Below are positions 18,014 to 27,595 of a stretch of 64,000 nucleotides of DNA, piece by piece; positions within the stretch are counted from its first letter, which is position 1, and the number at the start of each line of letters is the position of its first letter. This stretch comes from Skermanella stibiiresistens SB22. Its GTDB lineage: Bacteria; Pseudomonadota; Alphaproteobacteria; Azospirillales; Azospirillaceae. A program made the translations under genes and the position numbers. Where the stretch lies: positions 1 through 64,000 of the forward strand of contig NZ_AVFL01000031.1 of NCBI RefSeq assembly GCF_000576635.1, given 5' to 3'. The notes under the pieces are model-generated. The model ran no database searches. It was not told where the DNA came from and saw only the letters and a list, made by a program, of their open reading frames with translations.

Positions 18014-19693
18014 TCAAGCCGTCCGGATACCGGCGAGGAAGCCCTCGACCTCGTGGCGGAGCATCTCGGCCTGCCGGGACAGTTCGCCCGCCGCGCCCAG
18101 CACCTGGGTCGCCGCCGAGCCGGTCTGTTCCGATGCCTCCATGACCTGGGCGACATTGCCCGACACTTCCCGAGTACCCGTGGCGGCCTCCGTCACGTTG
18201 CGCGAGATCTCGGCGGTGGCGGCGTTCTGCTCCTCCACGGCGGCGGCGATGGTCGTGGTGATCTCGTTCATCTGTCGGATCGTGCCACCGATGCCACGGA
18301 CCGCGGCGACGGCGCCGCTGGTCTCCCGCTGGATCGCGTTTATCTGGGCGGTGATCTCCTCGGTCGCCCTCCGGGTCTGTCCGGCGAGTTGCTTGACCTC
18401 ACCCGCCACCACGGCGAAGCCCTTGCCGGCCTCGCCGGCGCGCGCCGCCTCGATCGTGGCGTTGAGCGCCAGCAGGTTGGTCTGGCTGGCGATGTCGGAG
18501 ATCAGGACGACCACGTCGTTGATCCTCTCGGCGGATGCCGCCAAGCCACGGATCGTGGCATCGGTTCGCTCGGCCTGACCGACCGCGTCGTTGGCGATCC
18601 CCGTCGAACGGCTGACTTGGCGGGAGATCTCCAGCAGCGAGCCGGTCATCTCCTCGGTGGCGGCGGCGACCGTCTGGACGTTGGCGGCCGTCTGCTCGGC
18701 GGCTCCCGCCGATGCGGTCGCCTGCTGGCTGGTTCTCTCCGCGGTCGAGGCCATGCTCCGCGCGGTGCCGTCCAGCTCGGTCGCGGCGGAAGACACGGTG
18801 CGCAGGATCATGCCCATCGCGCCATCGAAATCGGCGATCATGCGCTCGATCTCGATCGCCCGCCTCTCCTTGGCGGCGCGCTCGGCCGCCTGCCCGACCT
18901 CCAGCCGCGCCCGCTCGACGGCGTTGTCCTTGAAGACCTGCACGGCGGCGGCCATGGCGCCAATCTCGTCCGCCTGATCGCGACCCGGGATGTCCACGGA
19001 GACGTCGCCCCGCGCCAGCGTCCCCATCGCCCGCGTCATCAGTGCCAGGGGGCGAATGCCTCGGATGATCACGATGGCGAGGCCGGCGACCACGATCAGC
19101 ACGGACAGGGCGATCCCGAGATCCTTGAATGCTTCGCTCCGGAACTGGCTGGCGACATCATCGGTGTAGACGCCGGTGCCGATGACCCAGCCCCAAGGCT
19201 CGAAGCTCGCCACATAAGAGGCTTTTGCCACGGGAGTGTCACTGCCGGCCTTGGGCCACTGATACTCGACGATACCGCCGCCCGACCGCCGCGCGACGGC
19301 GACGAACTCGACGAAGATATGCTTGCCGGTGGGATCCGTCAGGTCCGATAGATCCTTGCCATCGAGCTCCGGCTTGGTTGGGTGCATGACCATGACCGGC
19401 GTCGTGTCGTTGATCCAGAAGTAATCGGTGCCGTCATAGCGCATCGCGCCGATGGTGGCGGCGGCCGCCGCCTTGGCGTCCGGCTCGGACATCGCGCCTT
19501 GGGCGCTCAGCGCGTGATAGTGGGCGGCGATGGAAAGAGCCGACTCCCCGAGGTTGCGGAGTTTCGCGTGGGTGTCGTTGACAAGGCTCGAATGGAGGGA
19601 AAACAGACCGAAGGCGGCAAGCGCCATGATGCCGAGAAGCGCGGCGGCGATGAGGACGTGGAGGCGGAAGACGATGGTCACGCGGTTGAGCAT
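18014..19693 (-). CDS. Methyl-accepting chemotaxis protein with single Cache sensor
   Basis: 559 residues from ATG 19693 ([20 protein letters not shown]), where the first membrane helix begins; the open frame extends to 19858 but the extra residues are not membrane-like. The periplasmic part has the sCache_2 pattern: [16 protein letters not shown], then [25 protein letters not shown] and [21 protein letters not shown]. Family members bind small carboxylates such as pyruvate or urocanate-like ligands; the ligand here is unknown. A second helix, HAMP and a signalling tip ([19 protein letters not shown]) follow. 95 bp of the tip coding region (18420-18514) are identical to the receptor gene at 11988, suggesting gene conversion or recent duplication of the signalling part. 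Confidence 0.92.
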   Translation of the reverse strand: MLNRVTIVFRLHVLIAAALLGIMALAAFGLFSLHSSLVNDTHAKLRNLGESALSIAAHYHALSAQGAMSEPDAKAAAAATIGAMRYDGTDYFWINDTTPVMVMHPTKPELDGKDLSDLTDPTGKHIFVEFVAVARRSGGGIVEYQWPKAGSDTPVAKASYVASFEPWGWVIGTGVYTDDVASQFRSEAFKDLGIALSVLIVVAGLAIVIIRGIRPLALMTRAMGTLARGDVSVDIPGRDQADEIGAMAAAVQVFKDNAVERARLEVGQAAERAAKERRAIEIERMIADFDGAMGMILRTVSSAATELDGTARSMASTAERTSQQATASAGAAEQTAANVQTVAAATEEMTGSLLEISRQVSRSTGIANDAVGQAERTDATIRGLAASAERINDVVVLISDIASQTNLLALNATIEAARAGEAGKGFAVVAGEVKQLAGQTRRATEEITAQINAIQRETSGAVAAVRGIGGTIRQMNEITTTIAAAVEEQNAATAEISRNVTEAATGTREVSGNVAQVMEASEQTGSAATQVLGAAGELSRQAEMLRHEVEGFLAGIRTA

Positions 19694-20296
19694 GATGGTA
19701 TTAAATCCTGAAACCAGAGTATCGCCCGACATCCATGGCCAGGCCGCGAATACGAAACCAAGCCGTGTTCGCCCCATGCCGACCTTTTTGTTCGATCGAT
19801 ACCGGGTTGAGCGCTGATCTTGATCTTCTGGCCCACTGATCTGCACATGGGATGCCAAGCGGGACTATACGGAGGGATACAGTTGCCTGAATATGTCACA
19901 AGTGAACATCATAGATGAATGGAACTAGGTCATCTTTCGATAGGTTCGAGATACGAACCAATCACGCGGTAGAAATGGAATTTTATTTTAATTGATACGG
20001 ATCGACGGATCGGATGGGCGTTTTCGCATTCGCGCGGCGGATTCGCAAATTCGGAAAAACCGTGTGCGAAATGCGTATGGGAACGAGAAGCCCATCGACG
20101 CCTACCCGCGAGGTGGTTCGGGAAACTTTCATTGCCCAGGACCATCGCCCAATGATGATCATGTGGAAGCGGCGGGCGAAACAGGATGGTGTCGGCGATA
20201 TCCCGGTCAGCGTCACGGCTTCAGCGGAAAACCGCCTGCCTCGTCATGGGAACCAACCATTCCGAACAGGCTCGTGGGCATGCTGCCCATGGACGG
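19694..20296. other. Intergenic region, nothing assigned
   Basis: About 600 bp upstream of the Cache receptor and downstream of the Cache kinase, both on the minus strand. Composition falls toward AT between 19850 and 20010. It probably holds the receptor promoter. The short open frames here look random. Confidence 0.4.
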
Positions 20297-21973
20297 TCAA
20301 CCATTCTCCCGCAACGACATGTTGAACACGGTGCCTCCATCATTCCTGAAGGTGAATCGCCCATTCGCCTGTGCCACTAGGTTTTCAAGCAGTGTCAGTC
20401 CCAGCGAGCCGCCCGGCTGGTTGGTGTTGGCAGGCATCCCGGACCCGGTGTCCCGGACCTCGATCTCGACGCCATCCCCATCCCGCCGCGAGATGACGTG
20501 GATGACCCCACCGGCGTCTTCCGGGAAGGCGTGCTTGAAGGCGTTGGTCAGCACCTCGGTCAGCGCCAACGCCGCTGGAATGGCTTGGTCGAGGCCAAGC
20601 GTCACCCGCCCCAGATCCGTCCGGATCATGATGCCGCGCCGCTCGGCGCCATGACTTTCGGCTAGTCCCCGCAGCAAGCCCGCCATGTAATCGCAGAAAT
20701 CGACGTTCGAGGCGCGGTCGGTCCGATACAGGGTCTCGTGAACCAGCGCTATCGCCATCAGCCGATCCCCCGTCTCGCGAAACGCGGCCCTGACATCGTG
20801 ATCCTCGAATCGCCTCTCCTGCATCGCCAACAGCGCCGAGGTCACCTGGATGTTGTTCTTGACGCGGTGATGGACCTCCTGGAACAGGATATCCTTGTCC
20901 CTCAGCGCCGATGCCAGCGCGGCCCGCGCGGCCTCCTTGTCGTCCAACGCGGTCGCGAGGGCGGCCCGCGCCTTCTCCTCGGCGCCGCTGACCCGGAGTC
21001 CGGTCCGGACGAACCAGCCGACGCCCAGCACGACCAGCGCCAGGATGAGCAGGCTCCAGACGACGCCTTGCCACCAGGCGGCCAAGGCGGCCCGCGCCGG
21101 GATGCTCGACACCACGATGACGGACCATTCCGGCACGCGCCGGAAGGACACGATCCGATCCTGGTTGTCCAGCGCGGTCGCTGCGCGATACGTGCCGGTC
21201 GCCTGGCCCAGGAACCTGGTGAATATGGGGGTGTCCCGCACGGTCACGCCGATCTGATCGTCGCGCAGGTTCGTTCGGGCCACGATCTGGCCATCCGGGC
21301 GCACCATCGCGAAGATGGCGTCACGCCCATAGTCGGTGGTGAGCGCGATCGTCTGGAAGAAGGTCGGGCGGAGCGATATCAGCACCACACCTTGGAAGGT
21401 CCCGTCAGGCCCGGTTATCCGGCGGCTGTAGGTGTAGAAGATTTCCGGCATCAGCCTGCCGAACAGGGCCGGGCCGACATGACGGTCGACTCCCTCCAGC
21501 GCGTGGGCTTTCCACCAGGAGTGATCCGTCAGATCGAAGGGGACTGTTGGAAACCGGTTCGACATCGCGATGGGAACGCCGGACGCGTCGATGATCCAGA
21601 TGACGCTGCTCACCGTGGTTTTGCCGGCGAGCTTGTCCAGGAAACGGTGTGTCTCGTAGTCGCCCCGCAGACCTCCGACCCCACCGCGGCCAGCCACGAA
21701 ACCGAGGGCGTCCTCGGCGATCAGGTCGCCGGTCTCGAAGGTGCGCCGCGCGTGCTCCTCCAGGATCACGGTGACGTCGCGCGACGCCGCCTCGGCGCGC
21801 TCCAGGGCGCTCCGGTGTTCGATCGACAGGAACAGGCCACGGGTGCAAACGAGCGCGATGATGAAGAGACCCGCGGCGCCGAACAGCACGGAACGCATCC
21901 GACGCGACCCAAACCCGTCACCCGCCGTTCCAAACATCGTGCCCCACCAATGGCGTGCCAACAACATCGCCAT
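20297..21973 (-). CDS. Cache-domain sensor histidine kinase, HisKA_2 type
   Basis: 558 residues. Membrane helix 1 (VLFGAAGLFIIALVCTRGLF), a double-Cache periplasmic sensor (SSVIWIIDASGVPIAMSNRF, SWWKAH, then YTYSRRI), helix 2 near 320-342, a short coiled coil, then the HisKA_2 phosphoacceptor FQEVHHRVKNNIQVTSALL and an ATPase with LTEVLTNAFKHAFPE, EVRDTGSGMP and GSLGLTLLENLVAQ. Such kinases usually phosphorylate a separate regulator, and none is adjacent. MRSVLFG at 21898 is an alternative start; neither has a clear ribosome site. Confidence 0.88.
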   Translation of the reverse strand: MAMLLARHWWGTMFGTAGDGFGSRRMRSVLFGAAGLFIIALVCTRGLFLSIEHRSALERAEAASRDVTVILEEHARRTFETGDLIAEDALGFVAGRGGVGGLRGDYETHRFLDKLAGKTTVSSVIWIIDASGVPIAMSNRFPTVPFDLTDHSWWKAHALEGVDRHVGPALFGRLMPEIFYTYSRRITGPDGTFQGVVLISLRPTFFQTIALTTDYGRDAIFAMVRPDGQIVARTNLRDDQIGVTVRDTPIFTRFLGQATGTYRAATALDNQDRIVSFRRVPEWSVIVVSSIPARAALAAWWQGVVWSLLILALVVLGVGWFVRTGLRVSGAEEKARAALATALDDKEAARAALASALRDKDILFQEVHHRVKNNIQVTSALLAMQERRFEDHDVRAAFRETGDRLMAIALVHETLYRTDRASNVDFCDYMAGLLRGLAESHGAERRGIMIRTDLGRVTLGLDQAIPAALALTEVLTNAFKHAFPEDAGGVIHVISRRDGDGVEIEVRDTGSGMPANTNQPGGSLGLTLLENLVAQANGRFTFRNDGGTVFNMSLRENG

Positions 21974-22442
21974 TTGTATATATCATCTGATCCGATCGCG
22001 AAATAACTTTACCTAAAATGCGCCGATTGGGAGAACCTCTCCCCTGATGGTCAGACGATGCCACGAGAACCGGTGGGTGCGACATGTCCCCTCGCTTGGA
22101 GCATGATCCCGTCCGCTCCATGGGCGGTGTCCCTTGGATCCTGTGACGAGGATATCGGAAACCTGGATGACCACGATCAAGACGATCCCGACGGGGGTCT
22201 CTCTTGCGACATCCCCCACCACCGACAGGACCGTCCACTCCCCTCACTTCGCTCTCCTCATGACGGTCGGCACCTTCCTGACCCTAGGGCTGGTGATCGT
22301 GCGCGAATGCCCATGCCGCTTCCAACAGCCAAGCTTCATCCCACGCGACCCACCGCCATGTGCGGCCAGCCGCGGATTTCGACCGCTCCGGATTGCGCGG
22401 GTCGCCGGATGTTCGCCGCCGTGAGGGTTGCCGCGAAGCGCG
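21974..22442. other. Intergenic region with one doubtful short frame
   Basis: A plus-strand frame from 22167 to 22424 (85 codons) has one hydrophobic segment (FALLMTVGTFLTLGLVIV), but no family match and a proline-rich end. I do not call it a gene. The region marks the left border of the accessory segment that begins with the resolvase. Confidence 0.35.
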
Positions 22443-22988
22443 TTACGCGGATCTCAGCAGCCTATAGACACTCGTCCGGCCGATCTTGAGCCGGCGGGCG
22501 ATCTCGCTACCGCCCAGGCCCTCCGCCTTCAAGGCCAGGATGGTGGCCCTGTCGAGCTTGGGCTTCCTACCTTTGTAGACGCCCTCGGCCTTGGCCTTGG
22601 CGATGCCCTCGAGCTGGCGCTCCCGCCGCAGGTTCGTCTCGAACTCCGCGAAGACGCCCAGCATGTCGAGGAACGCCTTCCCCGCGGCGGTCGACGTGTC
22701 GATCGGCTGCTCGGTCGCCTTGAGCGCCACACCCTTCGCCTTCAGCTCGCGGACGATGTCTTGGAGGTCGCCGATGGATCGCGCCAGCCGGTCGATCCGG
22801 GTCACCATCAGCGTGTCGCCCGGCTGCAGGAACTCCATCAGCGTCCGCAGTTCGGACCGACCCGACCTTGTCGTTCCGGTGACCTTCTCCTCGCGGACCA
22901 CGAGGCAGCCGGCCACCATCAACGCCTCCCGCTGGAGCGTCAGGTCCTGATCGGTCGTCGAGACCCGCGCGTAACCGTAGATCGCCAT
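22443..22988 (-). CDS. Small serine recombinase (resolvase/invertase family)
   Basis: 181 residues. Catalytic serine in YGYARVSTTDQDL (residue ~10), the conserved arginines in DRLARSIGDL, then EFETNLRRERQLEGI and a C-terminal helix-turn-helix (GLGGSEIARRLKIGRTSVYR). This is a complete Tn3-resolvase/Pin-type enzyme that cuts and rejoins DNA at short inverted or direct sites. No Tn3 transposase is adjacent, and I could not identify paired crossover sites. It marks the edge of the accessory region. Confidence 0.88.
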   Translation of the reverse strand: MAIYGYARVSTTDQDLTLQREALMVAGCLVVREEKVTGTTRSGRSELRTLMEFLQPGDTLMVTRIDRLARSIGDLQDIVRELKAKGVALKATEQPIDTSTAAGKAFLDMLGVFAEFETNLRRERQLEGIAKAKAEGVYKGRKPKLDRATILALKAEGLGGSEIARRLKIGRTSVYRLLRSA

Positions 22989-23236
22989 CTTCCCCTCGGT
23001 CTGTTCCGTTAGGATCTAGACCATCATACCTTGCTGTGCCGTTTGGCGAAAGTGGACCCTAATGGCACAGGTGGAAGCTGGGTTCGGATGTTCCGCGGAA
23101 CTGTTCCGCATGGGTGTACCCTACCGCTTGGCGGAATTACGCTGCTGACAGCGATGGCAGGGCGTCTCGTCTTTGCTGATTGAGTTCGACAATGCAGACC
23201 AGATAAGCTTCTGCCCACTCTCAAGCAACCGTTTAA

Positions 23237-23560
23237 CTAATTTCGCCAAAGAAGGCGTATGGCGCCCGATATAGCAATAAAACACAATATCCACAATATT
23301 AATTCACCGGAAGCACCCTTAAAGTGAAGGCCGAACCCTTCGAATTCGATGGGATCAGCACCTTGCCTAAACAAAGCTACAACAACAAACGCCCCAATGA
23401 AAGAAAAAGGCAATCCTATTATTGCTGCAAAATTCTTTATTACTAGTTCTGAAAGAACAAGATCGAAACGATTAGCCCATAATGCAAAAATCAGCACAGC
23501 TGTTCCGCCAATATCAGCTATTGCTATAACTAAATTTATGGTCTGCCGCCACCCATCCAT
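23237..23560 (-). CDS. Small integral membrane protein, unknown function
   Basis: 107 residues from ATG 23560 (MDGWRQTINLV); an upstream start at 23593 would overlap the recombinase end. Three hydrophobic segments: IADIGGTAVLIFALW, FAAIIGLPFSFIGAFVVVAL and ELILWILCFIAISGAIRLL. Between the last two lies the polar motif DPIEFEGFGLHFKGASGE. The gene is markedly AT-richer than the chromosome around it, as expected for transferred DNA. No function known. Confidence 0.6.
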   Translation of the reverse strand: MDGWRQTINLVIAIADIGGTAVLIFALWANRFDLVLSELVIKNFAAIIGLPFSFIGAFVVVALFRQGADPIEFEGFGLHFKGASGELILWILCFIAISGAIRLLWRN

Positions 23561-23562
23561 TT

Positions 23563-24582
23563 TTATGGTCCTTTTGTCTGAGGTTCTCTGCATTTCCTAT
23601 GTAACCATATTTTCCCGACTTCCTCGGCAGAGACCGCCTCACAACGTCGATCATACAGCTTCGTCGTGCTCGCCCTGGCATGCACCGCCATCTGCTGCGC
23701 GTGTTCGAGCAGCCCGCCATTTTTCAGATAGGCCGTGATGCCGCGCGCCCGCCAGGAGTGGCAGCCGATCCTGGTATCCAGGCCCGTCGCCTCGGGGCGG
23801 CGCTGGATCATGCGGTAGACACCGGCGCGCGACATGGCCTTGTTGGTGAGCTGGCCGGAGCCTTTCGCGCCAGAACGGAAGAGGGGGCATTTCCGCTCTC
23901 CGGCGATGCCTGCCGCCTCGATATAGGCGTCCAAATAGCCTTGCAGCACCGGATTTGCGGCCATGGCGTGTTCCTTGGCGCCTTTCTCCCTGCGCCGCAG
24001 CCACCACTGTTTGCCGACCGGATAGTAATCTTCCACGCGCATGCCCAGCATGGCGGAGACGTGGGAGAAGATGTAGAGCAGGGTGGCGACCAGCGCCCGG
24101 TCGCGCAGGCCAATCAGTGCGTCCGTGGGGATACCGGCGAGCAGCGCCTTGGCTTCGTCGCGCGTCGGCATAGCGGTCTTGCCGGTATTGACGACATGGG
24201 AGGGGCCTCGCACGTTGGCCGCAGGATTGCTCGGCACGATCTGACCGACCACCAGCCAGTCAAACAGCATCCGCACGGTGGTGAGCTGCTGGCCCAATTT
24301 CTCGACCCACGCCGCCACATGCACCGGCTGGATGGCGGGGAGGGCGAGGCCGTGACCTTCGCCCCAGGCGAGGATTTGCGAGCAGGCGCAGGCGTAGGCG
24401 GCTCGAGTGGTGACGGTGAACAAATCAATACAACTATTGTTAGCTTTCGCACTATGAGAATTCAATATAAATGAAATAATAAATATTTTTGATACTCCAT
24501 CATGAGAAAATCTGAGATCAACGATAATCATCAATTTTCTCAGCCTCGAAGTTGACATGAATTTCATCAGGTGTGTTGTCAA
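23563..24582 (-). pseudogene. Tyrosine recombinase/integrase, decayed
   Basis: Homology begins near residue 58 (TRAAYACACSQILAWGEG, about position 24410). The preceding ~57 codons are AT-rich and not integrase-like, so the true N-terminus is lost. The core-binding part VHVAAWVEKLGQQLTTVRML appears to miss about a dozen residues found in relatives. In the catalytic part the second arginine (HSWRARGITAYL), the lysine (EKGAKEH), the late histidine and the tyrosine (TKLYDRR) are present. The first catalytic arginine is histidine (IFSHVSAMLGM, residue 174), a change explained by CGC to CAC. Relatives act in site-specific integration. The protein is probably inactive. Confidence 0.7.
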
Positions 24583-24643
24583 AATTTAGATTTTTAACTT
24601 TCCATCCATCAGCTTCATAACTTCTAATTATGTTATTAATATT

Positions 24644-25066
24644 CTACTTGATTGACCTGTCTTCTAAACACCTGTCAATCCATTGCTGAGTCCAATAATC
24701 GCCGCCTCTATCCTGTATAGTATTTAAGTCATCTTTTAATTCTAAATCTGAAATCGTTAATCTATCTCCATATCTCCTCAACAACTTTACAGACTCATCA
24801 CGTTGCAACATGGAGTTAATATTTCTCACCATATCACCATAGCGGTTAGTAGTCTTATCTCTACCAACATATTCTCCAACATTACCACCAATATTGACCC
24901 CGCCTGGTTTTTCCTCAAAGCCTTCAACGCCGAGGCTCATGCCTATCCTTCGGACATCAACGTCAAGCCGCCTTAGCGATCGGAGCCGCATCAGGAAAGC
25001 CAACACCACACCGATCAGCAATCCGACTAACAGGCTGGCAAGGTCGAACGTCGCCCACAGTTGCAT
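24644..25066 (-). CDS. Membrane-anchored protein with VGRDK-type motif
   Basis: 140 residues from ATG 25066 (an upstream start at 25111 is possible). One N-terminal membrane helix (LASLLVGLLIGVVLAFLMRL), then a cytoplasmic part containing GGVNIGGNVGEYVGRDKTTN and a charged helical end. The I-x-G-x-V-x-x-x-V-G-R-D-K pattern recurs next to the membrane or effector parts of many poorly studied bacterial proteins linked to conflict systems (from memory of such families). Composition is low-GC. It lies 121 bp downstream of the VHGIG hydrolase gene on the same strand, possibly one transcript. Confidence 0.55.
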   Translation of the reverse strand: MQLWATFDLASLLVGLLIGVVLAFLMRLRSLRRLDVDVRRIGMSLGVEGFEEKPGGVNIGGNVGEYVGRDKTTNRYGDMVRNINSMLQRDESVKLLRRYGDRLTISDLELKDDLNTIQDRGGDYWTQQWIDRCLEDRSIK

Positions 25067-25187
25067 TGGAGACCCCCCGTTTAGTGAAACATAACGTCCT
25101 TCATGTGTCATAAAGCGAACTGTACTCAGCCAGATTGCGCCCTGTCCAAAGCAGGCAATGAACCTTGCGTTCGCTCGATTTCAGCAT

Positions 25188-26987
25188 TCAGGCATATGGC
25201 GCGCTGTCCTTGACCGCCGGCTTCGCGGTGCCTGTCGTATCGCCTGAGAAGACGCCCCCGAACGCCGATGCCGGAGCTTCGGGATCGATATCCCGGATTG
25301 AGAAGGCGAGCAATTTGCCCAATAGTCCGGCCGCGAGGACAATCAGCACCGCGAGCGCGGCGATGGCAAGGGCGAGGCCACCCATCGACTGTGGCAGCAG
25401 GGATGGCCAACCCATGAAATCGGGCAGGATTCCATCCAACCAGCCGGATTGGCGGAGCCAATCGACAATCCAGGCCGTGAACAACGGGCTGAGGATAGCG
25501 AGCCCGATCCAGAACACCCAGTTCCAGGCGCGCCGCGCCTTCCATTTCGGCATTTCCTCCGACAGCCAGCGCCCTCCTTTCCCCGCCTCGAACTTGGGTA
25601 TCTTGGGTGAGCTCGCCGGCGCCGAGGTGTCCAGGAACCAGGCGCAGAGTCGACCGGTCAAGCTGTCTTGGGCACCTTTCCGATCCCGGCGCGGCACGCC
25701 CAGGTACTTGACATGGCTGAGCAGCGGGATCGGGGACGAGCAGTAAGGGATGTTTCGCGGGCGCAGGCCTGCCGGTTTGGCTCCTACCTTGTCAAAGCTG
25801 TCGAGGCGACCGGATACAGGGTCCGTCTCGTCATAGAAATTGTGCCAGGTCGCCTCGCCGAAGGGCGTTTGATCACGCAGCGTCGGAATGGTGGCGGGCC
25901 AAAGCATGGCGAACTTGTCAAGTGGGGAGCCATAGGTGACCAAGCCTCGGAAGCGTTTGAAAAGCTCCTTGTGGCTGACGCACGCGTCGGGTTCGAGCCA
26001 AGCCGGCCGATCGACTCGGGTGTCTTTCGGCACCTTCGTTTCGTCGTTGAAAAGGGCGGCTTTCGCGTCCGCCTCCAGTCGCCTCCACCGTGGCTCGTCC
26101 AGGTAGCGCGCGATCAGGCCCTCCGGTGTCATCAGACCGGAAAACGCGACGACCGAACCTAGGCTGTGTGCCAGCACCCACCAACCATCATAGTCCCGCA
26201 AAGCGGCATCAACCGTGGTGCGCAACATCCGGGCGCGGATCGCGAACCGCGCGTGCTGACCCAGATGGTCGAGCGGGACGGTATCGGGTGAGGTCGGTTG
26301 GGTGTAGAGCTTGATGTCCGACATGTAGCTGACGGCCGTCATGACCGGGTCGGGAATGTTCTGGCGCGTGATCAGACGAAGCAGCGCCGTGACCAGATAC
26401 AGCACGATTCCAGCCGTGATGACGAGGTAGCCGACGAGGAACAGGCGTGCCCGGACTCCGAGCTTGGTCAGAAAGCCACGGCCTTCGGGAGGATCGGGCT
26501 CGGCCAGGAATTCCCCAACCTTGCCGGGTTGGCCTTTTTCAAACGTCCTCCTGTGCTTCAGTGGAACTGCCCACATGGCGAGGCCCCAGGCGAAGAAGCG
26601 CAACGGCTGGAAGATGGTCGGCGGATCGATGATGTCGCCCCACCAGACCTCATGGATTCCGACGCGTGTCTCCCATTTTTCATCGAGTATGACGATCTCG
26701 GCGCTGGGGCCCGGCCCTTCACTGAGCGTCGGCGCTGCGGCCCCCACCAGCGACGCCGCAGGCGTATGCAGCACCACGGATACGATGGCGTTTTCCCTGG
26801 CCGCCTTGAAGCCACACTGCAGATCCCGAACGAGTGCGTCGAGGAAATGGAAACGCCCCTGATCGCCAATGCCATGGACCACGATGAGCCCGATCCGGCG
26901 GACCTCGCGCTCAGACGTGGTGGCGGATTCATTTTCCTCGGAAGAGTGCATTTTCCATGACTCCGCGCTGGAAAGGGGAGTGGGCAT
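25188..26987 (-). CDS. Membrane-bound alpha/beta-hydrolase-like protein (VHGIG family)
   Basis: 599 residues from ATG 26987, which has AGGGGA eight bases upstream (TTG 27008 is in frame but weaker). The opening strand and oxyanion loop read IGLIVVHGIGDQGRFHFLDA. The nucleophile elbow is WWVLAHSLGSVVAFSG near residue 270, with Ser in A-H-S-L-G. A VTYGSPLDKFAMLWP segment follows, typical of lipase-like hydrolases. A hydrophobic segment near 185-206 (LVGYLVITAGIVLYLVTALL) and two near 500-570 suggest membrane attachment. Substrate unknown; relatives are annotated only as hypothetical or lipase-like. Placement next to recombinases and AT-rich membrane genes suggests a mobile accessory, perhaps defensive, role. 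Confidence 0.65.
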   Translation of the reverse strand: MPTPLSSAESWKMHSSEENESATTSEREVRRIGLIVVHGIGDQGRFHFLDALVRDLQCGFKAARENAIVSVVLHTPAASLVGAAAPTLSEGPGPSAEIVILDEKWETRVGIHEVWWGDIIDPPTIFQPLRFFAWGLAMWAVPLKHRRTFEKGQPGKVGEFLAEPDPPEGRGFLTKLGVRARLFLVGYLVITAGIVLYLVTALLRLITRQNIPDPVMTAVSYMSDIKLYTQPTSPDTVPLDHLGQHARFAIRARMLRTTVDAALRDYDGWWVLAHSLGSVVAFSGLMTPEGLIARYLDEPRWRRLEADAKAALFNDETKVPKDTRVDRPAWLEPDACVSHKELFKRFRGLVTYGSPLDKFAMLWPATIPTLRDQTPFGEATWHNFYDETDPVSGRLDSFDKVGAKPAGLRPRNIPYCSSPIPLLSHVKYLGVPRRDRKGAQDSLTGRLCAWFLDTSAPASSPKIPKFEAGKGGRWLSEEMPKWKARRAWNWVFWIGLAILSPLFTAWIVDWLRQSGWLDGILPDFMGWPSLLPQSMGGLALAIAALAVLIVLAAGLLGKLLAFSIRDIDPEAPASAFGGVFSGDTTGTAKPAVKDSAPYA

Positions 26988-27334
26988 GAAGATTTCCCCT
27001 GAAACCAATCATGCGGTCACGACACCCACGAAGCAAAACATGTTTGCCATAAGTATGACAATGCTTCAGTTTTCCTCTTTTGATACTTATAAATTCTATA
27101 AGTTACCCAAATGTACATGATCTAGCAAAACTATTGACTAATAAAACCGCGAAACGCAATAATCAAAAGTAATGATATTATGATCTTTTGAGCCAGAACG
27201 GCCCCATTCATGGGTGATTTGGAACATCAAGATCAGTTCCAATCAGTTTTATGAATATCCGTGATCACAACCTATTCCATACATGGCATTCCGCCTTGTC
27301 ATTCCGAAGCTAATCGAGAAACCGGAGGTCGCTC
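26988..27334. other. AT-rich spacer
   Basis: Low-GC stretch (especially 27040-27280) between the hydrolase gene and a broken lipoprotein gene, probably carrying the hydrolase promoter on the minus strand. No coding signal. Confidence 0.4.
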
Positions 27335-27509
27335 ATACGTACCGGCAGGGGCCATACTTCGCTAATTCTTCCAGCCTTGCTGTTTTCAGTGATCTCACTC
27401 ACGGGTTGCGCGGGAGACACGAGCATATTCAGAACCTTCGACGCCGACGCGCAGAGTGTATCGGCCGACGCCAAACAGCGCGTCATCATTTCCGCCACGC
27501 GTGGAGGGG
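27335..27509 (+). pseudogene. Lipoprotein gene start, truncated by an IS6 element
   Basis: From position 27335 the frame reads (ATA)RTGRGHTSLILPALLFSVI, then SLTGCAGDTSIFRTFDADAQ and SVSADAKQRVIISATRGG. It has a signal peptide, the lipobox L-T-G-C, and a start like that of small envelope lipoproteins with a DAKQR motif. GGAGG sits six bases before the first codon, but that codon is ATA, not ATG, suggesting the start was lost by a single change. Homology ends near 27510, close to the left end of the IS6 element. Only about 58 codons remain. Confidence 0.5.
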
Positions 27510-27595
27510 TTCTGTCAGATCTCGGGGCAGCTTGCCGAGAGCGCGCCCAGCGGATAGGTTCCTCGGCCACGTTTTGAGCGATCAAGAAAGCCGTC

